From Desulfuromonadales bacterium (GTDB taxonomy: Bacteria; Desulfobacterota; Desulfuromonadia; Desulfuromonadales; BM103), in assembly GCA_014860225.1 (NCBI GenBank), contig JACZKE010000017.1, forward strand, positions 1 to 64,000: a DNA stretch of 64,000 nucleotides. Reading direction: 5' to 3'. The position numbers and the translations under genes are program-made. Below the pieces are notes generated by a model. The model made no database searches. It saw only the letters and a program-made list of their open reading frames with translations, and was not told where the DNA came from. Positions 49,632 through 59,753 of the stretch are shown piece by piece (the stretch's first letter is position 1; every line of letters begins with the position of its first letter).

Positions 49632-50058
49632 GACCCATCCTCACCATTGCTACCGATGAACCCATTCGAGACTGCGACCAAATGGCCGGCACGTGAACTG
49701 CAGTCAAAGAGATTTTAGAAAACTCTGTTTAAACAAGTGAGCTAAGTTCTTAAATTCTAGCATAATTGTTTAAAGCATCTGCCGATCACATCAAAAAAAC
49801 AGCACAATCAAATCATCGAAACCATTATATTTATCGTATAGAATTTTAGTTTAAGCACGTATGCAAACTTTTGTTTCAAATCTTTCAAGTGCTGCGATCA
49901 CTCACTTTTGTTATACTATTTCCATGAGGGTCTATAAGGATATTCCCGTTTGTAAATCTCAACAGGACAGCCTGTCTGGACAGTAACCTCCCTGGTAAGC
50001 AGACAACTATTTACTCCTCATCTTTCTGCATTCATCGCCGTTATCTTCACACAGAGCA
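49632..50058. other. 427-bp interval between polymerase gene and etfB
   Basis: AT-rich DNA that must hold the promoter of the etfB operon. On the minus strand no clean -35/-10 pair is obvious. On the plus strand CGGCACGTGAACTGCA (49687-49702) matches the sigma-54 consensus spacing but points toward no coding sequence. Confidence 0.4.
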
Positions 50059-52323
50059 TTATTGGGGGTGGCCTCCGAGTATGCTGGCTCGGATGTACTC
50101 TTCATCAGCATACGAAGTATGGCCGAGTCGCCTATAGACATCTGCTGCTAATTGTCTTGTTTCATAGCTGTCAGGATAGGCCTCCACTGCGGATCTCACA
50201 ACCAGCAGCGCCTTTGAATCCTGACTGGTCGACATGAAATGTTCAGCGATTCGTTTGTACGGAAGTTTTTCACCGAGCGATTCCAATGATCCCATTGTGA
50301 CAGCTTTAAGATAAACATCCTCAGCGTCTGTCTCTTTTTCAAAGGAGAGGAGAACATCTGCATAGATTATCCAGATCAAAGGTCGTAGCGGGAGCATTTG
50401 CTCGACAGTCTCGGCATCCAGGCCAGAAAGGATCATGAGGCTCAGATATTTGCCGGCACGATCCACACAGCCATTGAATACCAACTTAAGAATCTCCTGT
50501 TCCACAGTAGTGATCTCATCATCAAGCATCCGGGTTATCATGCGATCAAAGTAGTTGTCAGGTTGAAAGCGCCTGACCGGCATGGATCGCAACAAAGACA
50601 AGGCGACATCATTGTTCCCAGTGCGGTCACAAACATTCGCAATGGAGACGAGTGTTTCAGGGTTTAAAGGACGAAGAATGATTGAAGATTCAAAGGAGTG
50701 AAGAGTCTCTTCATCAAGACCATGGTAGGATTTAAGTTGCCCCATGAGCATCGCCAGCCTGCTGTTCTTTCTCAAGAATGGCATCCACTGGATTGAATGT
50801 TCAATCGACATCTCGAGTTCATCTATCTGGCCAGACTGCGGACTGTTGGTGTGGAGAAAGGCAATATCTCGATCGAGCTTCCAGACATATAACTGTGCAC
50901 TGAAGAACATAATTGCAAAAACTAAAGTCCCGACCAGAAGCGCAATAAATACGTTATGGAGACCTCTCCTATAAAGACTGGACTTTGCCGGTTGATGCGA
51001 TTGCCGACTTGATTGACATGCCAAGGTTATCAGGATAGCAACCCACCCCCCGAGAAGCACAGTCTGCCAGTTCATCGACGGAACATAATAGCCCAGCAAG
51101 CTGAACAGACAGATACTGACCAGGGTTCCTGCATAATATTTCCGCACAACACGCCCCGACCGCCTGTCAAGCAACCCCCGTGCAAAACGCATGGTAATGA
51201 TGATCATCAAAGACAAGGCCAGCAGACCCCATCCTCCAAGACCGTACCAGAGTTCAACCATTCCGCTATAGTTAGCCACCACAGGCTTGTAACACGATGT
51301 TGCGATACTCGCGTTTGCAATATCAACGATTCCACCAAGACCAGAACCGAACCAGGCGAATTCCCAGGATGAGATACCCTGATTGACCGACGAAGACACG
51401 GTAAATATTTTGGAGAACTGCTCCAACAACCATTTATTCCAGATGAACAATCCGGTAAAACCGACAGCAGCACCCACCGCAAGGCAGCATATTTTCATCC
51501 GTGTTTTTTGATTGCGTGCAAAATAGTTGAGAAGACTGAACAACAGGATTATAGAAAGTGTTGCGCAGGCCAGGAACAGGTTGCCGGCGGCGAGCAGACA
51601 GGCCACAACGAGAGTTATTGTTGCGATTCCAGTGATGTGCGGTGTTTCAGAAGGTGTATTTAAAGAATCCCGCAGCTGTTCAAGGATGGGAAGTCTGGTG
51701 ACTCTGGGACGATGAACAGCGACATCAGCCAGAATCATCGGTATCAGGCAGACTGCCCAAAGGAATAAACGTTCTTTACATTCGATCAGCAGTGTTTGCC
51801 ATTCAGCATATCGCTCCGGCAAGAAGACAATGAACAGAGACAGACCAAGAGCGATCAATGACCAGACGGCAACAGCAAGCTTGATCTGTTGCATGAACAA
51901 AGCAAAGCGTTTGCGATCAATCACGAATTGACCGACCGCCAAACTCAGACTTATGACTGCAGCGACATACAGCAGCGCACCGCGTGTCGCTTCAGCATGG
52001 ACAGCCAGTGGCATCCAATGCGCCGGTTGAACTACCCAGATCGTTTCAGAGTAAGCATCCCAGGTCGATGGCGAAATAATTGCCAAAACATCTGGCGGCA
52101 AAGGGATCAGTTGTGTCAGCAGATAGCAGCCAAGGAACAGCAGAGGGGCAACCATCATCATTGTTGTCAGACGAATTGCCGTTGAGCGTAGTATCAGGAC
52201 CAATATCGCAACAACAAGGCAGGAACAGACATAAAACACTGAGAAAAGGAGTGAGCCCTCCCATGCGCCTAAAGGCATAAGAAGGATCAGGAGAAGTATT
52301 ATCCGCCAGGAAAATTCAAGCAT
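50059..52323 (-). CDS. Wzy-like exopolysaccharide polymerase/ligase with TPR tail
   Basis: A 754-residue protein. The N-terminal 480 residues contain about 10-12 membrane helices in the O-antigen ligase/polymerase style, with a large periplasmic loop near 320-360 (GISSWEFAWFGSGLGGIVDI). The C-terminal 250 residues form helical TPR-like repeats (PETLVSIANVCDRTGNNDVA; RQLAADVYRRLGHTSYADEE). Typical for Wzy enzymes of EPS clusters that polymerise lipid-linked units at the periplasmic face. Its start overlaps the stop of the upstream phosphatase gene. Confidence 0.82.
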   Translation of the reverse strand: MLEFSWRIILLLILLMPLGAWEGSLLFSVFYVCSCLVVAILVLILRSTAIRLTTMMMVAPLLFLGCYLLTQLIPLPPDVLAIISPSTWDAYSETIWVVQPAHWMPLAVHAEATRGALLYVAAVISLSLAVGQFVIDRKRFALFMQQIKLAVAVWSLIALGLSLFIVFLPERYAEWQTLLIECKERLFLWAVCLIPMILADVAVHRPRVTRLPILEQLRDSLNTPSETPHITGIATITLVVACLLAAGNLFLACATLSIILLFSLLNYFARNQKTRMKICCLAVGAAVGFTGLFIWNKWLLEQFSKIFTVSSSVNQGISSWEFAWFGSGLGGIVDIANASIATSCYKPVVANYSGMVELWYGLGGWGLLALSLMIIITMRFARGLLDRRSGRVVRKYYAGTLVSICLFSLLGYYVPSMNWQTVLLGGWVAILITLACQSSRQSHQPAKSSLYRRGLHNVFIALLVGTLVFAIMFFSAQLYVWKLDRDIAFLHTNSPQSGQIDELEMSIEHSIQWMPFLRKNSRLAMLMGQLKSYHGLDEETLHSFESSIILRPLNPETLVSIANVCDRTGNNDVALSLLRSMPVRRFQPDNYFDRMITRMLDDEITTVEQEILKLVFNGCVDRAGKYLSLMILSGLDAETVEQMLPLRPLIWIIYADVLLSFEKETDAEDVYLKAVTMGSLESLGEKLPYKRIAEHFMSTSQDSKALLVVRSAVEAYPDSYETRQLAADVYRRLGHTSYADEEYIRASILGGHPQ

Positions 52324-53023
52324 TCAACCCCTTACCCTGGATCACAGCGGCAGGATTCTGCAGTACCAGGCATTCGGCAGAAACATCACCGATGATACTG
52401 GAAGCCACCATCAACCCTTCCGAAAGAATCGGGCGTCGTCGGACATCAGAATGTGCATCAGTGGCCAGAAAATGAACATGTCTCTGGCGCAGGAGAAAGC
52501 GGGCACAGGTGCGAGCTTCGGCGCCCATATTACCGGTCAAACTCTCGGCCGTGATCTGGACCAAGGCCCCGGAGGCAATGAGCTCGGCGACAAGAGCCGG
52601 TGAACGCTGGATTCTGGGGAGCCTTTCGGCATGGGCGATGATTGGTCGGAATCCGGCCAGGCATAGCTCATAGACAGACTCCACGAGTGACTCTGATGAC
52701 ATCCCGAGTGAAAATTCAAGCAGGATATAACCGCCGCCATTGAGCGTGAATGTGGAAAGTGTCTCAGGCTCTAATGTCGCCACAACCTCGGCACCCGGAA
52801 GGATAGTCAAAGGGATTCCCGAGGATCTGAACTCAAAGTTCATGACGTCGGCCAACTGGCGGATCTCTTGGGATGAGAGACCGTGTTGCGTCAGGTGAGG
52901 GGTCGCAATGACCGTATGAATGCCATCACCAGCAGCAATCCTCGCCATATCCAGGGATTGCTGGTGGGTGACGGGTCCATCGTGATCTATTCCGGGCAGG
53001 ATATGGCAATGGATGTCGATCAA
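52316..53023 (-). CDS. CpsB/YwqE-type PHP tyrosine phosphatase
   Basis: A 235-residue PHP-domain phosphatase. Metal-binding motifs: DIHCHILPGIDHDGP, IATPHLTQHG, PIIAHAERLPRI and FLATDAHSDVRRRP. Family knowledge: Mn-dependent removal of phosphate from the C-terminal tyrosines of the capsule autokinase, here the Wzc-like protein encoded immediately upstream. The kinase/phosphatase pair sets polymer export. Confidence 0.93.
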   Translation of the reverse strand: MIDIHCHILPGIDHDGPVTHQQSLDMARIAAGDGIHTVIATPHLTQHGLSSQEIRQLADVMNFEFRSSGIPLTILPGAEVVATLEPETLSTFTLNGGGYILLEFSLGMSSESLVESVYELCLAGFRPIIAHAERLPRIQRSPALVAELIASGALVQITAESLTGNMGAEARTCARFLLRQRHVHFLATDAHSDVRRRPILSEGLMVASSIIGDVSAECLVLQNPAAVIQGKGLNA

Positions 53024-53055
53024 GGTTTTGCCCTCTACCAGTTCCTCGAGAGCAG

Positions 53056-55269
53056 TTACTTTTCACTGCTGATTGCCGGATTTAATGCTGTCCTTGCAGA
53101 CGCGATATCCGGCTTTTCGGTTTCTTCGAGGTAACTGGAATAATAGCGGTAATAATCCTCCTGATCATTTAATTGAACTGCGTTGACCAGGACGCCGAAA
53201 ATCCGTGCATTTACATCCCGTAGAGATTTAATGCAAGCCTGAGCCATCGGATATGTCGTCTTGCCTGCTCTCATGACCAGAATCAGGCCATCGAACACCC
53301 TGCTCAGGAGCCGCGAATCGGATACAGAAAGAACCGGAGCAGTATCACAAATAATCACATCAAAATCCTGGCTGGAATTTTCCAGAAGAATCTCCATGCG
53401 TTTCGAATTAAGAAGTTCATAAGGATTGGGCGGGATTGGTCCGGAAGTGACGACAACCAGATTGTCATGGGTGGTTTTACAGAGGATCGATTTGTCCGTA
53501 ATCCCTGACAGGTAGCTGCTCAAGCCGATCCGGTTCCGCAGTTTGAACACCTTATGCAACCTCGGCTTACGAAGATCAGCATCGATCAACAAGACCCGGG
53601 AACCCGCCTTGGCCATGGTAAAGGCCAGATTCACAGCGGTCGTGGTCTTACCCTCGCCGGAAACCGAGCTGGCCACCAGGATACGCTTGGGAGGTGCTTC
53701 TGCCGAAGCCATCATTAATGTTGTCCGGAGCGCATTGAAGCTTTCGGCGTACTCCGACCGTGGAGCGGTGCACACAATCTGGTTCATCGATTCCGCATCA
53801 CGATTAAAGGAGACACTCCCAAGTACCGGGACATCGAGGGCTTCACCAACCCCCTCGGCTGACTTGATCCGGTTATCCAGACTGTCGACCAGAAATGCGA
53901 CACCGACTCCACAAGTCAGCCCGACAAAAAGTCCCAGTATAGTATTGAGGACCATAGTGGGTTTGACGGGAATCTCTGGAACCTTGGCTTCTTCAACGAC
54001 CCATATGTTGACAGGCCTGGTTTCACCGGTAATGCTCTGGTCTTTGATCTTGGTCAGCAGAGCGTCATAGAGCTGGCGGTTGGTATCGAGCTCACGCTTG
54101 AGTTCCGAGTACTGAACATATTTCGCATTGATTGCAAGGGCCTCGGACTTGGTCTCGTTGAGCTGGCCCCTGATACTGTTCTCATTGGAAAGAGCCAGCT
54201 CATATTGGCTGCGCACCTTCTCAATGATCCGGTGGATCTCCTGGCGGCGTTTTTTCTTGAGGACCCCGAGGTCCCCCTGCGCTTTGATCATAACAGGATG
54301 TTTCGAGCCATATTTGCTCGATAACTCCATGATGTTCTGTTCAGCTCTGAGGATCTGGGCACGCAATACATCCAGACTGCTTCCCTCGGAAATCGAAAGA
54401 ACGTTTTCCGCTGCATCCAGGTTGCTGGAGACACGCATAACCTTGTCATAAAGGAGTTTGTGCTCCTTGGTCCTGGTCTCTGCCCGAACGAGGTCACCTC
54501 CCAGCTGTGACAGGGTTTCCGGAATAATGGTCACCCTGTCCTCCAGGGTAAGCAAGTTGTTGGCCTCCATATATTCCTGCAGACGATTTTCCGTTTTCTG
54601 CAGCTTGAGTCTCTCACTCTCGGCCTTCTCGGTCATCCACTCCAGATTACGCCGGGTGGCATCCATCTTCATTTCCAGGGTTTCTTCAAGGTATGCCTTT
54701 ATATAGGTGTTGGCAACCAGGGCCGCAAATTCAGGATTTGGGGATAGATAACTGATCGAGGTAATATGACTTTCCTGCACCGGTTGGACACGGACATTCT
54801 TAACCAACCTGGCAGCGACACTGTTAGCATGATCTGTATTTACCTCGACCAGTTTCTCTTCATTGGTGGAGGAATCATTGAACAGGCCAGTCAATATCGA
54901 GGTCCACTCTTTCAAGGACATACGGATATCAGTGATCAAAGTAGGTCCATCAGACTTCTGGATTGCATCGTAATTTTCTTCCAGACCTAGGATACTCACC
55001 ACACGCCGGGCAACCGCATGACTGCGGATCAACTGGAACTGGGTTTTGTCGAACTCCGGATCTCTAGCCGTGGCACGGTTGCTCCCGCTCAGGTTGTCCG
55101 GCTCGACACGCTCGATGATGATCTGGACTGCGCCTTCATAGATCGGTGTAGCCAGAAGGTTACTCAGCAAGACAATGCCGAATATGCCGCCACTTACGAC
55201 CAACGCAAGGTAACGGCGTTTGCGGAGAACTTGCCAGTATTCCCTTAATGAATTGGTTTTTGCACTCAT
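53056..55269 (-). CDS. Wzc-like polysaccharide co-polymerase and tyrosine autokinase
   Basis: A 737-residue fusion. Wzz domain with flanking membrane helices (about 20-45 and 425-450, MVLNTILGLFVGLTCGVGVA), a long coiled coil (200-400), then BY-kinase: Walker A SSVSGEGKTTTAVNLA, Walker A' LLIDADLRKPRLHKVF, Walker B FDVIICDTAP. The C-terminal tyrosine cluster EDYYRYYSSYLEE is the autophosphorylation site. Regulates chain length and assembly of the export machine with the Wza-like protein. Confidence 0.95.
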   Translation of the reverse strand: MSAKTNSLREYWQVLRKRRYLALVVSGGIFGIVLLSNLLATPIYEGAVQIIIERVEPDNLSGSNRATARDPEFDKTQFQLIRSHAVARRVVSILGLEENYDAIQKSDGPTLITDIRMSLKEWTSILTGLFNDSSTNEEKLVEVNTDHANSVAARLVKNVRVQPVQESHITSISYLSPNPEFAALVANTYIKAYLEETLEMKMDATRRNLEWMTEKAESERLKLQKTENRLQEYMEANNLLTLEDRVTIIPETLSQLGGDLVRAETRTKEHKLLYDKVMRVSSNLDAAENVLSISEGSSLDVLRAQILRAEQNIMELSSKYGSKHPVMIKAQGDLGVLKKKRRQEIHRIIEKVRSQYELALSNENSIRGQLNETKSEALAINAKYVQYSELKRELDTNRQLYDALLTKIKDQSITGETRPVNIWVVEEAKVPEIPVKPTMVLNTILGLFVGLTCGVGVAFLVDSLDNRIKSAEGVGEALDVPVLGSVSFNRDAESMNQIVCTAPRSEYAESFNALRTTLMMASAEAPPKRILVASSVSGEGKTTTAVNLAFTMAKAGSRVLLIDADLRKPRLHKVFKLRNRIGLSSYLSGITDKSILCKTTHDNLVVVTSGPIPPNPYELLNSKRMEILLENSSQDFDVIICDTAPVLSVSDSRLLSRVFDGLILVMRAGKTTYPMAQACIKSLRDVNARIFGVLVNAVQLNDQEDYYRYYSSYLEETEKPDIASARTALNPAISSEK

Positions 55270-55403
55270 GACATCGACTCCTTACTTATGAAGTCATCGC
55301 CTGCTCAAGCTTGGCAACATGTTTAGCGTTTGTTCCGTTGTTATCAATATTTAGTTTAGCCAGTAGACAACTTAGCCCGATTGAATAACCTCAAATCTGT
55401 TTG

Positions 55404-56213
55404 TCAGAAAAAACTCTCAGGTACAACCATGACATCATCTGGCTGCAGGACTTCATGCAGAGGTACCCGCTCAAGAACCTGCTCCTGACCATTGACCTTA
55501 CGAATGATTTTTACCTTTTTTTGCGATGCCAATTGGGTAAAACCGCCAGCCATGGTGATCGCCTTGATGACTGTCGTCCCCGGCTCAAAGGAATAAGCCG
55601 AAGGTCTATTGACCTGCCCGGTCACATAAATCACACCGGCTTTGGCAACTGTAACGGTGTCACCGTCGTATAGAGGAACATCAACGGCTGATTGATTCAT
55701 GTTCATAAGGTCGCCGAGATTGATCGTCTGAGTGCTCTCTTTTGGACCTGAAGCAGAAGCTGGACGTCGAATGGTCGCGATACTTCCGGCCCCGGGACTT
55801 AGACCTCCTGCTTTTGATATTGATTCCAGAAGAGTTGTCGGCCCGCTCAACTCATAAAGACCCGGGCGGACGACTTCGCCGATAATCATGACTTTCTTGC
55901 TGCGAAACTCCTCGACGAAGATTGAGACTTGCGGGTTGACGATATATTCGCCATCTAATTTATCTGCTATTTTGCGGGACGCCGCAGCAGTTGTCATACC
56001 ACCGACCTGGATGCCTCCTGCGAGCGGGAAAAGGATGTTGCCGTCATTATCAACACGAGCCACCGTGCTCATGTCCGGATGATCATAAATAGTGATTCTG
56101 AGTACATCTCCGGCACCGACCAGGTAATCGGCATCAGAGGCAATTGTGGGAGGAGCCCACACAGCAATTAGCAACAATGTGAAGATTACGGTCAGCAAAC
56201 GCGAGTTTCTCAT
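55404..56213 (-). CDS. Wza-like polysaccharide export outer-membrane protein (SLBB)
   Basis: A 269-residue protein (AAGGA before ATG 56213). Signal peptide LLTVIFTLLLIAVWAPPTIA without a lipobox cysteine. Poly-export domain YLVGAGDVLRITIYDHPDMS (about 32-110), then SLBB repeats (VMIIGEVVRPGLYELSGPTT; IYVTGQVNRPSAYSFEPGTT). The protein is short for Wza and lacks an obvious C-terminal transmembrane helix, so it may need another protein, probably the adjacent barrel, to form the outer-membrane channel. Confidence 0.92.
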   Translation of the reverse strand: MRNSRLLTVIFTLLLIAVWAPPTIASDADYLVGAGDVLRITIYDHPDMSTVARVDNDGNILFPLAGGIQVGGMTTAAASRKIADKLDGEYIVNPQVSIFVEEFRSKKVMIIGEVVRPGLYELSGPTTLLESISKAGGLSPGAGSIATIRRPASASGPKESTQTINLGDLMNMNQSAVDVPLYDGDTVTVAKAGVIYVTGQVNRPSAYSFEPGTTVIKAITMAGGFTQLASQKKVKIIRKVNGQEQVLERVPLHEVLQPDDVMVVPESFF

Positions 56214-56267
56214 GGCAGATTCCTTTCCGGCATCCCTACCCCTTCCCGCATGACAAACTTCAGAGAG

Positions 56268-57635
56268 TTAGAGTGCTGCGGTCATGCGTATGAACACCGT
56301 ATTACTTGTGTAGTCCTCTGTATTGAAGTTTGAATCCCTGTCACGGTATTCGTAACCAAGGCTGAGGTTAAGCCAACGGACCGGTGTAAACCCGAGAGCC
56401 GCTACAAAACCGATGTAGTCATCATCCCGTTCATCCGTCTGGTCCCCGACTGTGATGTCACCGTCATATTCGTCATTGGCGTAGAAAAGGCTGGCTTCGC
56501 CACGTAGTTTGGCAGTGAAGCGCTGACGGTAACCGATCTGTGTGCTGTACTCAGTGATGTTTCTGGCCGTCTCGATGTCGGATTCTAGAATCCGCCTTAC
56601 CGCACGCAGGTAAACCGAGGTCTTTGGCGTAAAGAAATGATCTAACTGTACTTCAGCCAGCCAGTCATCCTGATCATCATGATCTGACCTGTCATACTCC
56701 TTGTCTCCATAGCCGACCTTTACACGGCCGCGGGTTTTTGCAGTCGCCTTGAGTTGGATCCCGACGTAATAATTCATCTCGTCACTATCGCTTTTGATAT
56801 CTTCGTCGTAATCAACCTTGATGTATTCAGTCTGGACAAAGACATCGGTCTTCGGTGTTATCTGATAAAAGACATATGCCGAGAAGGAATCGTCCTGGCG
56901 ATTGCGGTACTCGTTGCGATCAGCATCGTAGTCGAGATAATAATGTCCGTAGTCACCACGTAATGTGACTTTCGGCGTGATTTGGTAAGCAAGGGTCATG
57001 TTGAACAGGTTCGACGTGAACTTGTCAAATTCGCGGCTTGGAGTCCCCCCCGTGCCATACGGGTCGGCTTTGACTTCGTATACGTTTATCAACTCGAGTG
57101 ACAGGCCGCCGCGCAGGTTGACACCCAAATATCCCTCGCCACGATGATCGGTCCTGTTCTCCTCCGTGTATTTATCATGTTCGCGGATATCCGCACGATA
57201 CAGTGCATACCCTTGGAAGCGTCTTTCGCTTTCATTGCGAAAACGGCTGAGGGAAAGTCCACCAGGCGCCGTGTTCATGGTGTTTATATCGACCAGTTTC
57301 TGGCGACTTCCTGGCAAGGCAACCCACATTCCAGGTGAGATGACTGCGACGGTATCTGACTGCTCATCATTTTCCGTGTTGAAAAGGTTGTCGGTATGAT
57401 ATGTCCCCAGTGACAAAAACGGGTGAAAGTTCCCAGAGCGGGTGCTGATGAGCTCTCCCGACATTATGGTGTCACTTTGAATCGGAGAACCATAACCCTC
57501 GGTACCCAGGCCGACGACATCGGCGACATTGGCATCCGCTGCCAGGTATTCGGTGGGCTCTTGAGTCTCGACGGCCCAAGCGAGACCTGGCAACATAACA
57601 AACATGAGTAGAACGGTAGTGATAAGAAACCGCAT
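56268..57635 (-). CDS. EpsL-like outer-membrane beta-barrel protein
   Basis: A 455-residue protein; ATG 57635 follows GGGGG at about 5 nt. Signal peptide FLITTVLLMFVMLPGLAWAV. Alternating-strand pattern throughout (RGRVKVGYGDKEYDRSDHDD; WLNLSLGYEYRDRDSNFNTE) ending FIRMTAAL, a typical barrel terminus. Large OMPs of this kind in EPS clusters are thought to be the outer-membrane exit for the polymer or a partner of the Wza-like protein. Confidence 0.85.
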   Translation of the reverse strand: MRFLITTVLLMFVMLPGLAWAVETQEPTEYLAADANVADVVGLGTEGYGSPIQSDTIMSGELISTRSGNFHPFLSLGTYHTDNLFNTENDEQSDTVAVISPGMWVALPGSRQKLVDINTMNTAPGGLSLSRFRNESERRFQGYALYRADIREHDKYTEENRTDHRGEGYLGVNLRGGLSLELINVYEVKADPYGTGGTPSREFDKFTSNLFNMTLAYQITPKVTLRGDYGHYYLDYDADRNEYRNRQDDSFSAYVFYQITPKTDVFVQTEYIKVDYDEDIKSDSDEMNYYVGIQLKATAKTRGRVKVGYGDKEYDRSDHDDQDDWLAEVQLDHFFTPKTSVYLRAVRRILESDIETARNITEYSTQIGYRQRFTAKLRGEASLFYANDEYDGDITVGDQTDERDDDYIGFVAALGFTPVRWLNLSLGYEYRDRDSNFNTEDYTSNTVFIRMTAAL

Positions 57636-57677
57636 TGAAACCCCCTTTGAGTTAGAAACCACAGGTTCAACCCCCAG

Positions 57678-57726
57678 GCCCCTTAAAATTATGTTGTTTC
57701 AAGGGGCGACAAATATGAATAATTAG
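57678..57726. promoter_or_regulatory. hairpin and shared EPS motif upstream of the barrel gene
   Basis: GCCCCTT (57678-57684) pairs with AAGGGGC (57701-57707), extended by AAA/TTT. Just beyond it is ATATGAATAATTAG (57713-57726), which recurs exactly at 59894-59907 upstream of the CapD-like gene. On the minus strand the motif is the more upstream element and the hairpin lies in the leader. Confidence 0.45.
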
Positions 57727-57815
57727 AACTTCCGCAGCCGACGCTCAGAAATTCTAAGCATAAAATGACATTAACAGTTGAAGACCGATTGTCAATCTCT
57801 CCCCCGGTAATTACA

Positions 57816-59753
57816 TTAAGCCGAGTCAATGGCATGGCTCGGAAACCTGATTACACGTGGTTTCAGTATTCGGGAACGAATAATCATTTCATTTTTGTTG
57901 GCCCATTGAGGCTTGAATTCGGGAACAATTGACATTAGTATCGATATTGTCTGATCCCGGTCCATGGTGTCACACGCCTTGGCCAGGGTTTCCAACGTCC
58001 GCTTCAGATTTTCAGGGTCATGCCAACATGCAAGTGCAACGCAGATCTTTTCATGATTTGTCTTCAGCACGCCCTCGTTTTCATAAAGCAGTTCTTCATG
58101 AAGCTTCTCACCGGGTCGTAGACCGGTAAACTCGATATCGATATCTTTATAGGGTGTCATCCCTGAAAGCCTGATCAATTCTTCAGCGAGGTGCAACACC
58201 TTGACCTGCTGCCCCATTTCAAGAATGAAAATCTCGCCACCCTCTCCCATGCTTCCGGCCTGGAGGACCAGCTGGACAGCTTCGGGGATTGTCATAAAGA
58301 ATCTGGTCGCTGTAGGATCAGTGACTGTCACCGGACCTCCATTGCGAATCTGTTCCTGAAAAATTGGCACCACGCTGCCGTTGCTGCCAAGGACATTTCC
58401 GAAACGCACAGTGACAATCCTGGTCCGACTCGTTCTAGCCAAAGCCTGGACGTAAATCTCAGCAGCACGTTTACTGGCTCCCATGATGTTTGTCGGATTG
58501 ACCGCTTTATCTGTCGACACCATTACAAAGTGTTCTGCCCGGAAACGATCAGCAGCATCCACCACATTGCGACTGCCGATAACATTGTTCTCAATAGCCG
58601 AAACCGGGTTCAATTCGGACATAGGAACATGCTTGTAGGCCGCTGCATGGAACACGACTTCCGGCCTGAAATTTCTGAATACATAATCGACCTGCGAGGC
58701 ATTCTTGACGTCACTCAGACGAGGGATAAACTCAACATGCGGGAACTGTTTCTTGAGATCCCGCTCAACCTGGAACAATGGCGTCTCGGCACTTTCAAAG
58801 AGGATAACCGTGGAGGCCCCGAAGCCTGCTACCTGTCGACAGATTTCCTGTCCGATGCTCCCGGCGGCTCCGGTAACCAGAACTTTTTTGTTTCCAAGAT
58901 AGTGATGGATGCGATTTACTTCGAGACGAACCGGGCATCTGCCAAGTAGATCATCCAGACGCACATCCCGGACCGACTGGATCGACAACTGTCCATTCAG
59001 TATCTCCCCAACGTTCGGCAATATTTTGGACTTGACTCCTGCATCGTGGCACTGTCTGACAATTCGGCGCAATTCCTTCTGCCCGAGAGCAGGATTGGCC
59101 ATGATAACCAGGTCAACAGATTTCTTTTGCAGCACACTTTTCAAGCCATTGATGTCTGCCAAAACCTGAATGCCCTGGAACCGTTGTTTGACACGTTTGA
59201 TATCCTGGTCGACGAAGCCAATGACCTTCCATTTGAGATGTGGATTCTGCCTTATTTCGCGAACGATTGTCTGCCCAGCGGCACCGGCGCCGACGATCAA
59301 AACGTTTTCTGTCTCACGACTACAGCTTTTGCAGACTGATTGATAATACTCGCGGCTGATCCTGACAATTACTCTGTTACCGCTCATGATCAGGAAGCAA
59401 AGCAGGCCATCGAGGATAATAACAGAAGGTGTAATATGATCGAAGCCTCCCGGTAACCAGGTGAGAAAAGCCGCAAATAATAATGATCCGAGAACATTTG
59501 CCTTTACCAGGGAGACGAGGTCATGGATAGAAACGTATCGCCACCAGCCTGAGAGCAAACGCATCATGGCAAAACTGGACAATTTTATAATAATTAACGG
59601 GATCAAAACAAACGGTACAGTGGCAACCAGACCAGCCGTGAATGAGCCGTCGTAACGCAGATAAATTGCAAAGAAAAAAGCCGTAACGATCATCATAGTC
59701 TGACCTAAAAGGATGACGGCCTTACTAACTACCTTGAAAATAAAGTATTTCAT
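57816..59753 (-). CDS. CapD/PglF-like nucleotide-sugar 4,6-dehydratase
   Basis: A 645-residue membrane enzyme. Four N-terminal helices (10-135), a CoA-binding-like Rossmann domain (150-270, NVLIVGAGAAGQTIVREIRQ), and the SDR domain (from about 290) with GAAGSIGQEICRQV and the dehydratase signature STDKAVNPTNIMGASKRAAE. Family knowledge: converts UDP-GlcNAc to the 4-keto-6-deoxy sugar, first step of bacillosamine-type synthesis. The downstream-acting aminotransferase and acetyltransferase-like genes stand just upstream on the same strand. Confidence 0.93.
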   Translation of the reverse strand: MKYFIFKVVSKAVILLGQTMMIVTAFFFAIYLRYDGSFTAGLVATVPFVLIPLIIIKLSSFAMMRLLSGWWRYVSIHDLVSLVKANVLGSLLFAAFLTWLPGGFDHITPSVIILDGLLCFLIMSGNRVIVRISREYYQSVCKSCSRETENVLIVGAGAAGQTIVREIRQNPHLKWKVIGFVDQDIKRVKQRFQGIQVLADINGLKSVLQKKSVDLVIMANPALGQKELRRIVRQCHDAGVKSKILPNVGEILNGQLSIQSVRDVRLDDLLGRCPVRLEVNRIHHYLGNKKVLVTGAAGSIGQEICRQVAGFGASTVILFESAETPLFQVERDLKKQFPHVEFIPRLSDVKNASQVDYVFRNFRPEVVFHAAAYKHVPMSELNPVSAIENNVIGSRNVVDAADRFRAEHFVMVSTDKAVNPTNIMGASKRAAEIYVQALARTSRTRIVTVRFGNVLGSNGSVVPIFQEQIRNGGPVTVTDPTATRFFMTIPEAVQLVLQAGSMGEGGEIFILEMGQQVKVLHLAEELIRLSGMTPYKDIDIEFTGLRPGEKLHEELLYENEGVLKTNHEKICVALACWHDPENLKRTLETLAKACDTMDRDQTISILMSIVPEFKPQWANKNEMIIRSRILKPRVIRFPSHAIDSA

